A program made the position numbers and the translations under genes. Of a stretch of DNA of 64,000 nucleotides, positions 34,814 through 45,372 are shown in pieces. The notes under the pieces are model-generated. The model searched no databases and was not told where the DNA came from. It saw only the letters and a program-made list of their open reading frames with translations. The stretch comes from Terriglobia bacterium (lineage in GTDB: Bacteria; Acidobacteriota; Terriglobia; Terriglobales; Acidobacteriaceae), in the NCBI GenBank assembly GCA_020072585.1, contig JAIQGL010000026.1, forward strand, positions 62,001 to 126,000, in the 5' to 3' direction. How positions within the stretch are numbered: position 1 is the first letter of the stretch; each line of letters opens with the position of its first letter.

Positions 34814-37800
34814 ATGCTGCGCAACCAGGTGACTGTACTCTCTCTCCTTCTCCTTGTGCTCCTGTTTCATGTTCCGCTGTTTTCACAGACTGTGCCACAC
34901 GTCGCACAGCTTAGCCCTGTGAGCGGACCAGCAGGTACGCTTGTTACAATCAGTGGTTCAGATTTCGGTGGAGCACAGACCAGCGGAACAGTATCCATTG
35001 GAGGAATCAGTGCCTCCGTCGGAAACTGGACTGATACGCAGATCATCGCGACGGTTCCGGACGGTGCCCCGATTGGCAACATAAGCGTGACGGTGACGAA
35101 CGGGAGCGGAAGCACAAGCAACGCAGCTGGATTTACAGTTGCTCAAGGAACCATTTTCCCGGGCCCGGTTTCCTACACGTATGACGAATTGGGCCGCCTG
35201 GTGGGAGTGGTGGCGGCCAGTGGTGATGCCGCTCACTATACCTATGATGCATTAGGCAACCTTCTTTCGATTTCACACGCGACTCCCAATCAGGCATCAC
35301 TGTTCACATTCAGTCCCAAGGCTGGCCCGGTAGGCACCCTGGTTACGATTTATGGCGCCAATTTCAGTTCAAGCATTGCCCAAGACGCAGTGTCATTCAA
35401 TGGGACAAGCGCAACCATCACATCCGCCACATCTACGCAATTGGTTGTGACGGTTCCTGCCGGGGCAACGACCGGCAGCATTACAGTTACCACCCCTGTC
35501 GCCTCCGTCACCAGCGCAAGTCCGTTTACTGTAATGAGCTCCTCCGGCAAGCCCCGCATCGATTCATTTACCCCGCAAGCCGCGGAGGCCGGAACAGCAG
35601 TCACGATTACAGGGGACAATTTTGATTCAGCTCCGCCCAACGACAGGCTGATTGTGAATACGACCCCGGCTCCAGTTCCGAGCCTGGCTAGCCCCGCCAG
35701 CATCACTATGAGCGTACCGCGCAATGCGGGTTCGGGGCCCATTTCTCTCAATACACCGGCAGGCACCACCATCAGCGCAGATGATCTCTTCATCCCTCCG
35801 CCCGGTTATACGGTGTCTCAGTTGGCTTATACGGGACGAGCCATTCCCGGCAGCGCAACAACGATTGCTGTCCCGACGGCCAACGGAATTGGATTATTAC
35901 TGTTTGAAGGCACAGCCGGACAAGCTGTCAGCATTGTATCCTCAGCTCCCACGTTCAGCAGTTGTCAACTGCAAGTTTATGCGCCCGATGCCACGCCCGT
36001 AGGATCTTCCGCTTCATGCTCCTCGCCCAGCTTTATCAGGGTGAACCTTGCGGTAACAGGAACATATACCCTGGCAGTTCTTCCATCCAACGGATCCACG
36101 GGAAGCGTGGCGGTGCAAGTCACTACATTCAATGATGTCACCGGCCCCATCTCGGTTGGGACACCACTCACGGTAACGACAAACGTGGCTGGACAAATGG
36201 CACGCTTCACGTTTAATGGAACATCGGGCCAGCAAGTAAGCATGAACCTCAGCGGCTCAACGTATACGGGTTGCAACGCGGTCGTGGTCAGCATCTTAAA
36301 GTCAGATGGAGCGTCGCTGGGCTCCACCGGGATTTGTAACGGCAGCTCGAGCTTCATCGACTCAGTTACATTGCCGGCTACCGGTGTTTACACAGTGCTC
36401 GTCAGTCCGCAGGGAACTACCACCGGCAGCATTACACTTCTGCTGAACAGCTTCACCGATGTTACGGGAACGATCACGGTAGGAACGCCTCTTACAGCTA
36501 CCACCGCTACCGCCGGCCAGAATGCGCGGTATACGTTCAGCGGAACATCAGGCCAGCAAATAAGCATCAATCTGAGCGGCTCCACATATATCGGGTGCAA
36601 CGCGGTCGTAGTGAGTGTGCTGAAGACAGACGGAAGTTCACTGGGCTCAGCAGGGTTATGTAATAGCAGCACAGGCTTCCTTGACTCCGTGACATTGCCG
36701 GACACAGCCACTTACACAGTCCTGGTCAATCCGCAGGGGACAACTGTTGGCAGCATCACACTTCTCATCAATGATTTTACGGACATCAGTGGAACCATCA
36801 CTATAGGAACGCCGCTTACGGCCACCACCACTGCCGCCGGGCAGAATGCGCGCTTCACGTTCAGTGGAACGTCGGGCCAGCAATTGAGCATGAACCTGAG
36901 CGGCAACACATACATCGGCTGTAATGCGGTTGTGGTCAACGTGCTGAAGTCGGATGGGAGTTTTATAGCGTCGACGGGAATCTGCAACAACAGTAACGGA
37001 TTCATGGATTCCTTTACCTTGCCGGCCACCGACACATACACGGTGTTGGTCAATCCGCAAGGGACCACAACGGGCAGCGTGACGCTTCTCCTGAATACGT
37101 TCACAGACATAACGGGAACGATATCCGTGGGGACACCACTCACGGCAACTACCACCGTTGCCGGGCAGAATGCGCGCTTCACGTTCAGTGGAACGTCGGG
37201 CCAGCAGTTGAGCATGAACCTGAGCGGCAACACGTACATCGGCTGTATTACCTTGCCGGTTACCGGGACCTACACGGTGCTGGTCAATCCGCAAGGGACT
37301 ACGACTGGCAGCGTGACGCTTCTCCTGAATACGTTTACTGACATATCGGGAACGATATCCGTGGGAACATCACTCACGGCGACCACCACCGTTGCCGGAC
37401 AAAATGCGCGCTACACCTTCAGTGGAACATCGGGCCAGCAGATGAGCATAACGCTGAGTGGCAATACGTACACCGGGTGCAACGCGGTTGTGGTCAGTGT
37501 GCTGAAGTCAGATGGGAGCTCTATCGGCTCCACCGGAATATGCAACAGTGCCACGGGATCTCTGAATTCCATAACCTTGCCGGCAACCGGCACATACACG
37601 GTGTTGGTTGATCCGCAGGGAACCACAACTGGCAGCGTGACGCTTCTCCTGAACAATTTTGCGGATGTCACCGGAACAATCAGCATTGGAACGCTACTCA
37701 CGGCGACCACGACCGTATCCGGACAAAATGCGCGGTATACCTTCAGCGGTACGGCGGGCCAGCAAATAAGCATGAACCTGAGCGGCAACACCTATGTGGG

Positions 37801-39568
37801 CTGTAATGCGGTTGTTGTCAGCATTCTGAAATCAGATGGCAGTTCGGTCGGCTCTACCGGGGTATGCAACAGCAGCACGGGCTTTATGGACTCCATCACA
37901 TTGCCGGTCACCGGGACCTACACAGTTCTGGTCGATCCGCAAGGGACTACGACCGGCAGCATTACTATTCTGCTGAATACTTTTGCAGATATTACAGGAA
38001 CGACCAGCGTGGGAACGCCGGTTACAGCAACCACAACCGTTGCCGGGCAGAATGCGCGCTATACCTTCAGCGGAACGCTGGGCCAGCAGCTGAGCATGAA
38101 CCTGAGCGGCAACACCTATGTGGGTTGTAACGCGGTTGTGGTCAGCGTGCTGAAGTCGGACGGGAGTTCTATAGCGTCGACGGGAATCTGCAACAGCAGC
38201 AGCGGATTCATGGATTCCTTTACCTTGCCGGCGACCGGCACGTACACGGTATTGGTCAATCCCCAGGGGACTACCACCGGCAGCGTTACATTTGTAATGA
38301 ATACATTCACTGATATAACGGGAACGATATCCGTGGGGACACCACTCACGGCAACTACCACCGTTGCCGGGCAGAATGCGCGCTTCACGTTCAGTGGAAC
38401 GTCGGGCCAGCAGTTGAGCATGAACCTGAGCGGCAACACGTACATCGGCTGTACGGTAGGCTCCGCCGGAGTGTGCAACAGCAGCACGGGCTTTATGGAC
38501 TCCATCACATTGCCGGTTACCGGGACCTACACGGTGCTGGTCAATCCGCAGGGGACCACCACCGGAAGTGTCACGATTCTACTCAATACTTTTGCCGACG
38601 TGACGGGAACAACCAGTATCGGCACGCCTCTTACAGCGACCACAACGGTAGCGGGGCAGAATGCTCGTTACACGTTCAGTGGAACATCGGGCCAGCAGTT
38701 GAGCATGAATCTGAGCGACAACACCTATGTGGGCTGCAATGCGGTTGTGGTCAGTATTCTGAAATCAGATGGAAGTTCGGTAGGCTCCGCCGGAGCTTGC
38801 AACAGCAGCACGGGCTTTATGGACTCCATCACATTGCCGGTCACCGGGACCTACACGGTGCTGGTCAATCCGCAGGGAACTACCACTGGCAGCGTTACAT
38901 TTGTGATGAATGCGTTCACTGACATAACGGGAACGATATCCGTGGGGACGCCGCTCACGGCCACCACGACGGTGGCCGGACAGAATGCGCGCTACACGTT
39001 CAGTGGGACGGCGAGCCAGCAGATAAGCATGAATCTGAGCGGCAACTCCTATGTGGGCTGCAATGCGGTCGTCGTCAGCATTCTGAAAGCAGATGGAAGT
39101 TCGGTAGGCTCCGCCGGAGCTTGCAGCAGCAGCACGGGCTTTATGGATTCCATCACATTGCCGGTCACCGGGACCTACACAGTGCTGGTCAATCCGCAGG
39201 GGACCACCACTGGAAGCGTCACAGTTCTCCTCAATACTTTCACAGACGTTACGGGGACGATCACGCCGGGAACGCCGATCACAGCCACTACTACCGTCTC
39301 TGGCCAGAATGCGCGGTACACATTCAGCGGCACATCGGGACAGCAGGCAAGTCTGAGCCTGAGCGGCAATACGTATGTAGGCTGCAATGCTGTTGTGATC
39401 AACATTCTCAAGCCGGATGGAAGTTCTCTGGCATCCACTGGCATTTGCAATAACAGCACTGGGGCTTTGAACCCGGTGGCCCTGCCGGTATCCGGCGCCT
39501 ATACGGTACTCGTTAATCCGCAGGGAACAACCACCGGCAGTGTTACGGTCGCCTTGACGCTGAATTGA
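34814..39568 (+). CDS. Giant exported TIG/YD protein with 108-residue tandem repeats
   Basis: A 1584-residue protein. ATG 34814 is chosen over 34727 because it places a clean signal peptide at the start (MLRNQVTVLSLLLLVLLF, then LFSQ). An IPT/TIG domain (about 25-105; SPVSGPAGTLVTISGSDFGG) is followed by two YD repeats of the RHS type (YTYDELGRLVGV, YTYDALGNLLSI), then two more TIG domains (about 160-340). From about residue 441 to the end there are eleven tandem repeats of about 108 residues, preceded by one degenerate unit. Each unit has a core like GTPLTATTTVAGQNARYTFSG and normally two cysteines (YxGC and xxCNSS). The folds are those of extracellular beta-sandwich stalks, so an adhesin or surface-fibre role is likely. 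It precedes the RHS protein gene by 192 bases, and the shared YD repeats suggest the two belong together. Confidence 0.85.
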   Translation: MLRNQVTVLSLLLLVLLFHVPLFSQTVPHVAQLSPVSGPAGTLVTISGSDFGGAQTSGTVSIGGISASVGNWTDTQIIATVPDGAPIGNISVTVTNGSGSTSNAAGFTVAQGTIFPGPVSYTYDELGRLVGVVAASGDAAHYTYDALGNLLSISHATPNQASLFTFSPKAGPVGTLVTIYGANFSSSIAQDAVSFNGTSATITSATSTQLVVTVPAGATTGSITVTTPVASVTSASPFTVMSSSGKPRIDSFTPQAAEAGTAVTITGDNFDSAPPNDRLIVNTTPAPVPSLASPASITMSVPRNAGSGPISLNTPAGTTISADDLFIPPPGYTVSQLAYTGRAIPGSATTIAVPTANGIGLLLFEGTAGQAVSIVSSAPTFSSCQLQVYAPDATPVGSSASCSSPSFIRVNLAVTGTYTLAVLPSNGSTGSVAVQVTTFNDVTGPISVGTPLTVTTNVAGQMARFTFNGTSGQQVSMNLSGSTYTGCNAVVVSILKSDGASLGSTGICNGSSSFIDSVTLPATGVYTVLVSPQGTTTGSITLLLNSFTDVTGTITVGTPLTATTATAGQNARYTFSGTSGQQISINLSGSTYIGCNAVVVSVLKTDGSSLGSAGLCNSSTGFLDSVTLPDTATYTVLVNPQGTTVGSITLLINDFTDISGTITIGTPLTATTTAAGQNARFTFSGTSGQQLSMNLSGNTYIGCNAVVVNVLKSDGSFIASTGICNNSNGFMDSFTLPATDTYTVLVNPQGTTTGSVTLLLNTFTDITGTISVGTPLTATTTVAGQNARFTFSGTSGQQLSMNLSGNTYIGCITLPVTGTYTVLVNPQGTTTGSVTLLLNTFTDISGTISVGTSLTATTTVAGQNARYTFSGTSGQQMSITLSGNTYTGCNAVVVSVLKSDGSSIGSTGICNSATGSLNSITLPATGTYTVLVDPQGTTTGSVTLLLNNFADVTGTISIGTLLTATTTVSGQNARYTFSGTAGQQISMNLSGNTYVGCNAVVVSILKSDGSSVGSTGVCNSSTGFMDSITLPVTGTYTVLVDPQGTTTGSITILLNTFADITGTTSVGTPVTATTTVAGQNARYTFSGTLGQQLSMNLSGNTYVGCNAVVVSVLKSDGSSIASTGICNSSSGFMDSFTLPATGTYTVLVNPQGTTTGSVTFVMNTFTDITGTISVGTPLTATTTVAGQNARFTFSGTSGQQLSMNLSGNTYIGCTVGSAGVCNSSTGFMDSITLPVTGTYTVLVNPQGTTTGSVTILLNTFADVTGTTSIGTPLTATTTVAGQNARYTFSGTSGQQLSMNLSDNTYVGCNAVVVSILKSDGSSVGSAGACNSSTGFMDSITLPVTGTYTVLVNPQGTTTGSVTFVMNAFTDITGTISVGTPLTATTTVAGQNARYTFSGTASQQISMNLSGNSYVGCNAVVVSILKADGSSVGSAGACSSSTGFMDSITLPVTGTYTVLVNPQGTTTGSVTVLLNTFTDVTGTITPGTPITATTTVSGQNARYTFSGTSGQQASLSLSGNTYVGCNAVVINILKPDGSSLASTGICNNSTGALNPVALPVSGAYTVLVNPQGTTTGSVTVALTLN
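36134..39562 (+). repeat. Tandem coding repeat, period 324 bp
   Basis: Eleven units of about 324 bp (for example starts at 36134, 36458 and 36782) inside the TIG protein gene. Unit starts read D-V/I-T/S-G-T/P. Two units are shortened in frame: one lacks about 90 bp after base 37246 and one lacks about 39 bp after base 38452. The 139 bases at 37109-37247 and 38315-38453 are identical, which points to recent duplication or gene conversion between units. Confidence 0.9.
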
Positions 39569-39760
39569 TGGACGTGGCGGGATATTTCAGTGATGTCTTA
39601 ACGGCGTCAAGCCAAAGTGCCGCATTGGGAACGTAGCGCATGGCGTTTAAAGATTGAGAAAGGCTGGTTTGGGAGGTTGTTTGATCCCAGCGAGGGATAT
39701 GGGGCCAATGTTGCTGCCAGCCAAGAGTACAGGTGAGGTTTCAGCGGAAGGAGATCTTTT

Positions 39761-42700
39761 GTGAAAGCGCAAGCATGCATCAGGGGTATTGTCTCTGTCG
39801 TATTGATCTTGACGGTCCAGATTCAGGCACAGGCATCAAATTTTGGGAACCTTTTTCTTCAGTCCCAGAAGCCAGAAGTAGACCACCCCTCACACGTGAC
39901 ATCGCAACTCGAGGATCCATTCTTTCTGCCGCATGGTTTCCATGATCCGGTCACGCCGGACGCTATCCCATTCAAGAGGAATGCATCCGCTGGAATTCAG
40001 ACGCTCTCGGCCCGTCTCAATTTTCCCCAACAGGCTTCCACATCAGCCGCCGGTCCTCAGACGCAAGATTCGCCGTCCACAGAAAGGCAATCCCAATCCA
40101 TCACCCTGCTTCCGGACGGTCAGACTCTTCTGCTCGGCGGTTTTGGTGCTGATCACAAGCCCGTAGCGGATGCTTATCTTGTGGATCGCACGGGGAAAGC
40201 AAAAAAAATTGCGGCGCAGCTTCAGGTTCCGCGAGCGGGTCATACGGCTACCGTACTGCCTGATGGAACCATCCTGGTTTTTGGAGGCGTGAATGCTTCC
40301 GGAAACATTGTAAGCATCTCAGAACTTTACGATCCGGTTGCGAGGACTTTTACTCCTGTTTCCACCCGCCTGGTGCCACGTGCTTTTCACTCTTCGACTC
40401 TGTTGACGGACGGAACGCTCCTGATTGCTGGCGGAGCGGTGCAAAACCACGCCTTTCCCGCGGATGTCCAGAGGTGGGACTACCGTAAAGGAACAGTAAC
40501 AAGCTTCGATGCTCTTCTCGCAATTCCTCGTGAGGGACATACGGCAGCCCTGCTACCAGATGGTACGGTGCGTCTGTCCAGTGGCACCGATGTATTCGGT
40601 AGGCCCATCCATGTGGATGAAATCTTCGATCCCACGATCAATCATTTTCGGTCTGCGATTCCGAATGAAACATTGGTAGAAGACCAGAGCCGGCCTCGGG
40701 TTGCTGCCTCAATTCCCGAGGATGGGACGAGCGGCGTGGGCATTCAGGATATTCCCGCCATTCGTTTGACTGTACCCCTGAATGTCACCACTGCAAACAG
40801 CACCAGTTTCATACTAAGAGATTCGAATGGCGCTCCGGTGACGACCAAGGTTACTGCTGCCGAGCAAGGCAGGTTGGTTTTCGTGCAGCCTTCAGCCTCT
40901 CTGCAACCAGGAACCACTTACACTTTGCAGATCCATAATGCATCGGATATTCATGGAAGTGCTGTGGTTGAATCGTCCATCACCTTTACCACTGAAGGTG
41001 AAGCTAGTTCCGGATTAGACCAGGGCTCCGGCAACACCGGGCCATCCACAACCAAATGGCAGAGCATGCCGCCTTTGCAGTCCGCTGCTGGCGATACCGC
41101 GTTAGCTGGACAAGTGTTGAAGTTGAACGGCTGGCCCCTTGAGCACGTAACACTACAGATGGGCAACAAACGCGCCCAAACTGACAGCACTGGCCGCTTT
41201 CTTTTAAGAGGCCTTTCAGCCGGTCACCAGGTTTTGATCATCGACGCGCAGACCGCCAGCCATTCCAACGCCGCTTATGGCCGCTATGAAGTGGGAGTAA
41301 CGGTGTTGGCCAAAAAAACCAATGCGCTCAACTATACAATTTGGATGACCCAGCTGGATATGGCTCACGCGGCCACGATTCAGTCTCCTACCAGCGCAGA
41401 GACGACCATAACGAATCCGGCATTGCCTGGATTGGAACTGCACCTGCCGCCTAACACCGTGATTACTGATGCTACCGGCAAAACTGTCCACCAGATCAGT
41501 ATCACTCCTATTCCCTTGAAGCAACCGCCATTCCCTCTTCCTGCTGGCGTCAAAGTTCCTATCTACTTTACGATTCAGCCCGGAGGATCCTATATAAAAG
41601 TACTCAACGCAGGCAATGGCCCGAAAGGGGCCCGCTTGATCTATCCCAATGCATTCAACTTCAAGCCGGGCACGCCATTCAATTTCTGGAACTATGATGC
41701 GGATGTCAAAGGCTGGTTCATTTACGGCAGAGGAGCAGTAAGTCCGGATGGCACCAGTGTAATTCCCGACCCAGGAGTCGAACTGTATGAATTCACCGGC
41801 GCGATGGTCGGCTCTCCCAACGCCGCTCCTCCGGTTGGTCCTCCCGCAGGCGCGGGACCTGGTTCGCAGGATGGCGAGCCTGTAGACCTCTCCACAGGAC
41901 AATTTATTTATGGCAAGACCGATATTACGCTTCCGGACGTCGTCCCTATCGATTTGACACGCACCTATATCGCGAATGACAGCCTTTCTCGCGCCTTCGG
42001 CATTGGCTTCACGCAGTCCTATGACATCTTCATAGTCGGGGACACGTTCCCTTATACATATCAGGAGATGATTCTGCCCAGTGGCTCCCGCATTCGCTTT
42101 GACCGCATCTCCGCCGGGACCAGTTGGACCGATGCGCAATATATCAGCACAAGCCCGGATCCGCTGTTCTACGGCGCCACTTTGCATTTCAATCCAAATA
42201 ACACCTGGAGCATAACGCGCAAAGATGGAACTGTTTATGTGTTCCCCGAATCTTTTGGTCAGGCAAAGTCGCAATGCCAGGCTGTGATTCAGATTGTGGA
42301 TCGCCATGGGAACAAGGTAAAACTGGACCGGTCAGGGTGTAACCTGACTCAGATCACTTCTCCTAATGGCCGTTATATTCAGCTTCAGTATGACTCGTCT
42401 AATCGCGTCATCAGCGCCACCGATAATATCGGCCGGACGGTGCAATACACTTATGATCCTGTCGGTCGACTTTCCACGGTTACCGACCTCAATGGCGGGC
42501 TCACGACTTATATCTATACCGACCAGAATGAGCTGGCCACGATCACGGATGCGCGTGGCATCACTTATCTAATTAATCAGTATGACTCGAATGGCAGAGT
42601 AGTGCAGCAAACCCAGGCGGATGGGAGCACCTATCTGTTTTCCTGGGTTCTTTCCAATAATGCCGATCAGACCCATTTTTACCAGAACGGCTCCGTCACC

Positions 42701-45109
42701 TCAGGCACGCTATTCGCACAGACCAACTGCTGGAACGGCAGCAGCTTCAATCGATATGATCCGTCCTGCCAGGAAGGTTACCTGCCACTCGTGACGCATG
42801 TGGATATAACTGACCCTCGCGGCTATGTTCGACGGGTTCAATTCGGACCGTCCGGCTATAAGACCAGCGACACTCATGCGCTGGGCCAGCCTGAACAGCA
42901 GACAATTACCTATACTTATTATGCTGACAACACTCTGAAATCCGTGACGGATGCCCTTGGGCGGACGACTATCTACGATTATGATGGGCTAGGAAACAGA
43001 ACTCGAGTCACACACCTGGATGGCACACCCAGTGCATCAACCACAACATTCACCTATGAGCCTGTTTTTCAGAAAATGGCCACAACAACAGATCCCCTGG
43101 GGCGCACGAGTACCTTTGGCTATGATGCTTCTGGAAATCTTACATCCATCACGGACCCTCTGAATCATCAGACCACCTTAACCTATAACACTAACGGCGA
43201 GATAGCCACTGTCACAGATGCAATGAGCAACACTGTGCAGTTGGGGTATTTTGGCGGTGATCTCGTTCGCATCACCGACCCCCTGGGCAACACAGGAACG
43301 CAATTCGTGGATTTGGCGGGACGATTGGCTTCGGCTACCGACGCTCTGGGTAACACTACGAAATTTCAGTACAATGGCAACAATTTTGTAACCGGAGTCA
43401 CTGACGCGCAAGGGAACAGCACTGCGTATACCTATGACGCGAATGGCAACCTGCTCAGCCTGGTTGATCCGGCGGGCAACACCACTCGTTATACCTATGA
43501 CAGCATGGACCGCAGGACCAGCCGGGCAGATGCTTTGAACCGTCTGGAAGTATTCACCTACGATTCGAATGGAAATCTGTCAAGCCACACTGACCGCAAA
43601 GGTCAGGTTACAACATTCACGTATGACGCCTTGAATCGTAAAACTCTAGCCGGCTTTGGCCTGACGGTAACGAACGGAACGAGCACCTACCAGAGCACAA
43701 TTTCCTACACTCGGGATGCCGGTAATCGTCTCACTCAGGTCAGTGACAGTCTCGGAGGTAGTATTACGCGAAGCTATGACGGTCTCGATCGCCTTGTTTC
43801 GGAAACAACGCCGCAGGGAAGCATAGGGTACACATATGATCTTGCAGGACGGCGCACGAGCATGACTGTCAACGGCCAGTCTGCTGTTTCCTACTCCTAT
43901 GACGACGCCGATCGCCTGACACAAATCAGCCAGGGCAGTTCCAGCGTGAGCTTCAGCTATGACAATGCTAATCGCCGTTCGTCACTGGTTTTGCCCAATG
44001 GCATAACGGTTTCATACGCATATGATCAGGCATCGAACGTGACCGGCATTATCTATCAACTCAGTTCCAACAATCTCGGCGGCCTCACCTACACGTATGA
44101 CCAACTTGGACGCCGTACGCAAGTGAGTGGCAGCTTTGCTCGCACCGCGCTTCCTGCGACCCTGGTTTCTGCCACCTACGATGCCACAAATCAGCTGACG
44201 AACTGGAATGGGACCCCTATCAGCCACGATGCGAATGGCAACATGCTCTCTGATGGAGCCAATACTTTTGCCTGGGATGCCCGCAACCAGCTAAGTAGCG
44301 CCAACGGAGTAAATCTTTCTTACGATGCCTTTGGCCGTCGCATTCAAAACCTGCAGGGAACATCGTTTGTTTATGACGGCTCCAACTCTGTCCAGGAGTT
44401 GTCCGGCTCGACGATTACGGCCAACCTGCTGGCTGGCGGAATCGATGAGATCTTCAGCCGCACCGATTCTTCAGGTTCTTTGACGCAGCTCAAGGACGCA
44501 CTGGGTAGTATCGTTGCCCTTGCCGATGTGAGCGGCTCAATTTCCGCCGCGTATACATACGATCCTTTTGGATCAACACTGATTTCCGGCCAGAGTGCTG
44601 CCAATGCATTCCAATTCACCGGGCGGGAAAATGAAGGCAATGGGTTGTATGCATACCGCGCTCGCTATTACAACCCGGTTTTCCAGCGATTCTTGTCCCC
44701 GGATCCAATGGGATATCCGGGCGACCCAAATCCTTATATATATGCCAGAAACAATCCTCTCACTTTTGTGGACCCGTTAGGTCTGGATCCCGGCAGCTAT
44801 TCTCCCGGTCGTGGCGGCCCTGGGAATGGCCCAGGCAATGGTCCTGGGAACGGTCCTAGTGATGGCCCAGGTAACGGTCCGGGAGACCCACCACCTCCAT
44901 GCGGCGGCCGATATAGCGGAGACATCGCTGGCATTGCAGGAAATGTGCTTCTCATGTTCGGCGCTGCTGCGGGCTTGGCCCTCGTTGCTCCAGAGGCGCT
45001 CGTAGTAGGTTCGCTGGTAGTGGCCGCCGGAATTATTGGCGGTTCTTTAACTACTTATTCAGCAGTACAGACGTTTCTAGCCGACTTTCCTACAGGGACC
45101 TGTAGATAA
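39761..45109 (+). CDS. Giant exported kelch/Ig/RHS-repeat protein
   Basis: A 1782-residue protein beginning at GTG with AAGGAG upstream. A signal peptide (IVSVVLILTVQIQAQA) is followed by kelch-like blades (about 95-310; LLPDGQTLLLGGFG, VLPDGTILVFGG, LLTDGTLLIAGG), a bacterial Ig-like domain (about 315-410), a carboxypeptidase-regulatory-like domain (about 445-520), and then about 25 YD repeats (640-1600). The RHS core signature is complete: GLYAYRARYYNPVFQRFLSPDP and NNPLTFVDPLGL near 1630-1670. After it comes a short variable tip: a Gly-Pro-Asn-rich linker and about 55 residues with two hydrophobic stretches (LLMFGAAAGLALVA, ALVVGSLVVAAGI). Known RHS proteins form a shell that holds a C-terminal toxin or act as surface proteins. 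The tip could be a small membrane-active toxin, or simply a tail. No immunity-like gene follows on this strand. Confidence 0.88.
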   Translation: MKAQACIRGIVSVVLILTVQIQAQASNFGNLFLQSQKPEVDHPSHVTSQLEDPFFLPHGFHDPVTPDAIPFKRNASAGIQTLSARLNFPQQASTSAAGPQTQDSPSTERQSQSITLLPDGQTLLLGGFGADHKPVADAYLVDRTGKAKKIAAQLQVPRAGHTATVLPDGTILVFGGVNASGNIVSISELYDPVARTFTPVSTRLVPRAFHSSTLLTDGTLLIAGGAVQNHAFPADVQRWDYRKGTVTSFDALLAIPREGHTAALLPDGTVRLSSGTDVFGRPIHVDEIFDPTINHFRSAIPNETLVEDQSRPRVAASIPEDGTSGVGIQDIPAIRLTVPLNVTTANSTSFILRDSNGAPVTTKVTAAEQGRLVFVQPSASLQPGTTYTLQIHNASDIHGSAVVESSITFTTEGEASSGLDQGSGNTGPSTTKWQSMPPLQSAAGDTALAGQVLKLNGWPLEHVTLQMGNKRAQTDSTGRFLLRGLSAGHQVLIIDAQTASHSNAAYGRYEVGVTVLAKKTNALNYTIWMTQLDMAHAATIQSPTSAETTITNPALPGLELHLPPNTVITDATGKTVHQISITPIPLKQPPFPLPAGVKVPIYFTIQPGGSYIKVLNAGNGPKGARLIYPNAFNFKPGTPFNFWNYDADVKGWFIYGRGAVSPDGTSVIPDPGVELYEFTGAMVGSPNAAPPVGPPAGAGPGSQDGEPVDLSTGQFIYGKTDITLPDVVPIDLTRTYIANDSLSRAFGIGFTQSYDIFIVGDTFPYTYQEMILPSGSRIRFDRISAGTSWTDAQYISTSPDPLFYGATLHFNPNNTWSITRKDGTVYVFPESFGQAKSQCQAVIQIVDRHGNKVKLDRSGCNLTQITSPNGRYIQLQYDSSNRVISATDNIGRTVQYTYDPVGRLSTVTDLNGGLTTYIYTDQNELATITDARGITYLINQYDSNGRVVQQTQADGSTYLFSWVLSNNADQTHFYQNGSVTSGTLFAQTNCWNGSSFNRYDPSCQEGYLPLVTHVDITDPRGYVRRVQFGPSGYKTSDTHALGQPEQQTITYTYYADNTLKSVTDALGRTTIYDYDGLGNRTRVTHLDGTPSASTTTFTYEPVFQKMATTTDPLGRTSTFGYDASGNLTSITDPLNHQTTLTYNTNGEIATVTDAMSNTVQLGYFGGDLVRITDPLGNTGTQFVDLAGRLASATDALGNTTKFQYNGNNFVTGVTDAQGNSTAYTYDANGNLLSLVDPAGNTTRYTYDSMDRRTSRADALNRLEVFTYDSNGNLSSHTDRKGQVTTFTYDALNRKTLAGFGLTVTNGTSTYQSTISYTRDAGNRLTQVSDSLGGSITRSYDGLDRLVSETTPQGSIGYTYDLAGRRTSMTVNGQSAVSYSYDDADRLTQISQGSSSVSFSYDNANRRSSLVLPNGITVSYAYDQASNVTGIIYQLSSNNLGGLTYTYDQLGRRTQVSGSFARTALPATLVSATYDATNQLTNWNGTPISHDANGNMLSDGANTFAWDARNQLSSANGVNLSYDAFGRRIQNLQGTSFVYDGSNSVQELSGSTITANLLAGGIDEIFSRTDSSGSLTQLKDALGSIVALADVSGSISAAYTYDPFGSTLISGQSAANAFQFTGRENEGNGLYAYRARYYNPVFQRFLSPDPMGYPGDPNPYIYARNNPLTFVDPLGLDPGSYSPGRGGPGNGPGNGPGNGPSDGPGNGPGDPPPPCGGRYSGDIAGIAGNVLLMFGAAAGLALVAPEALVVGSLVVAAGIIGGSLTTYSAVQTFLADFPTGTCR

Positions 45110-45372
45110 CATGAAAGACTGCTCCGGTGGGTAAATAGATCTGTTCTTCTATTTCGGGTACCGATGCTCATCATGCTGTTTACGCATGGGCGAGCGCTCG
45201 CAGTCTTCGTTCATCGCCGTTGCCGCTAAATCGTATAGATGATGCAAGACACCAACTCTCGGAAGAGAAACGATCCGTGAGCCCGGCTTCATGACTGCTG
45301 TTTCCGCGATGCTGGAGTATCTTTTTTCAAGCTGAGATGCGTGTGGTCTTTATGACAGTAACGAACGTATTC

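Noticed and set aside
36134-39562. CRISPR-like look of regular repeats
   Set aside because: The period is 324 bp, the repeats are coding and in one frame, and there are no short identical repeats with unique spacers.
41216-42307. Open frame of 363 codons on the - strand opposite the RHS gene
   Set aside because: Antisense shadow of the YD-repeat coding sequence, with no recognisable domain or ribosome binding site.
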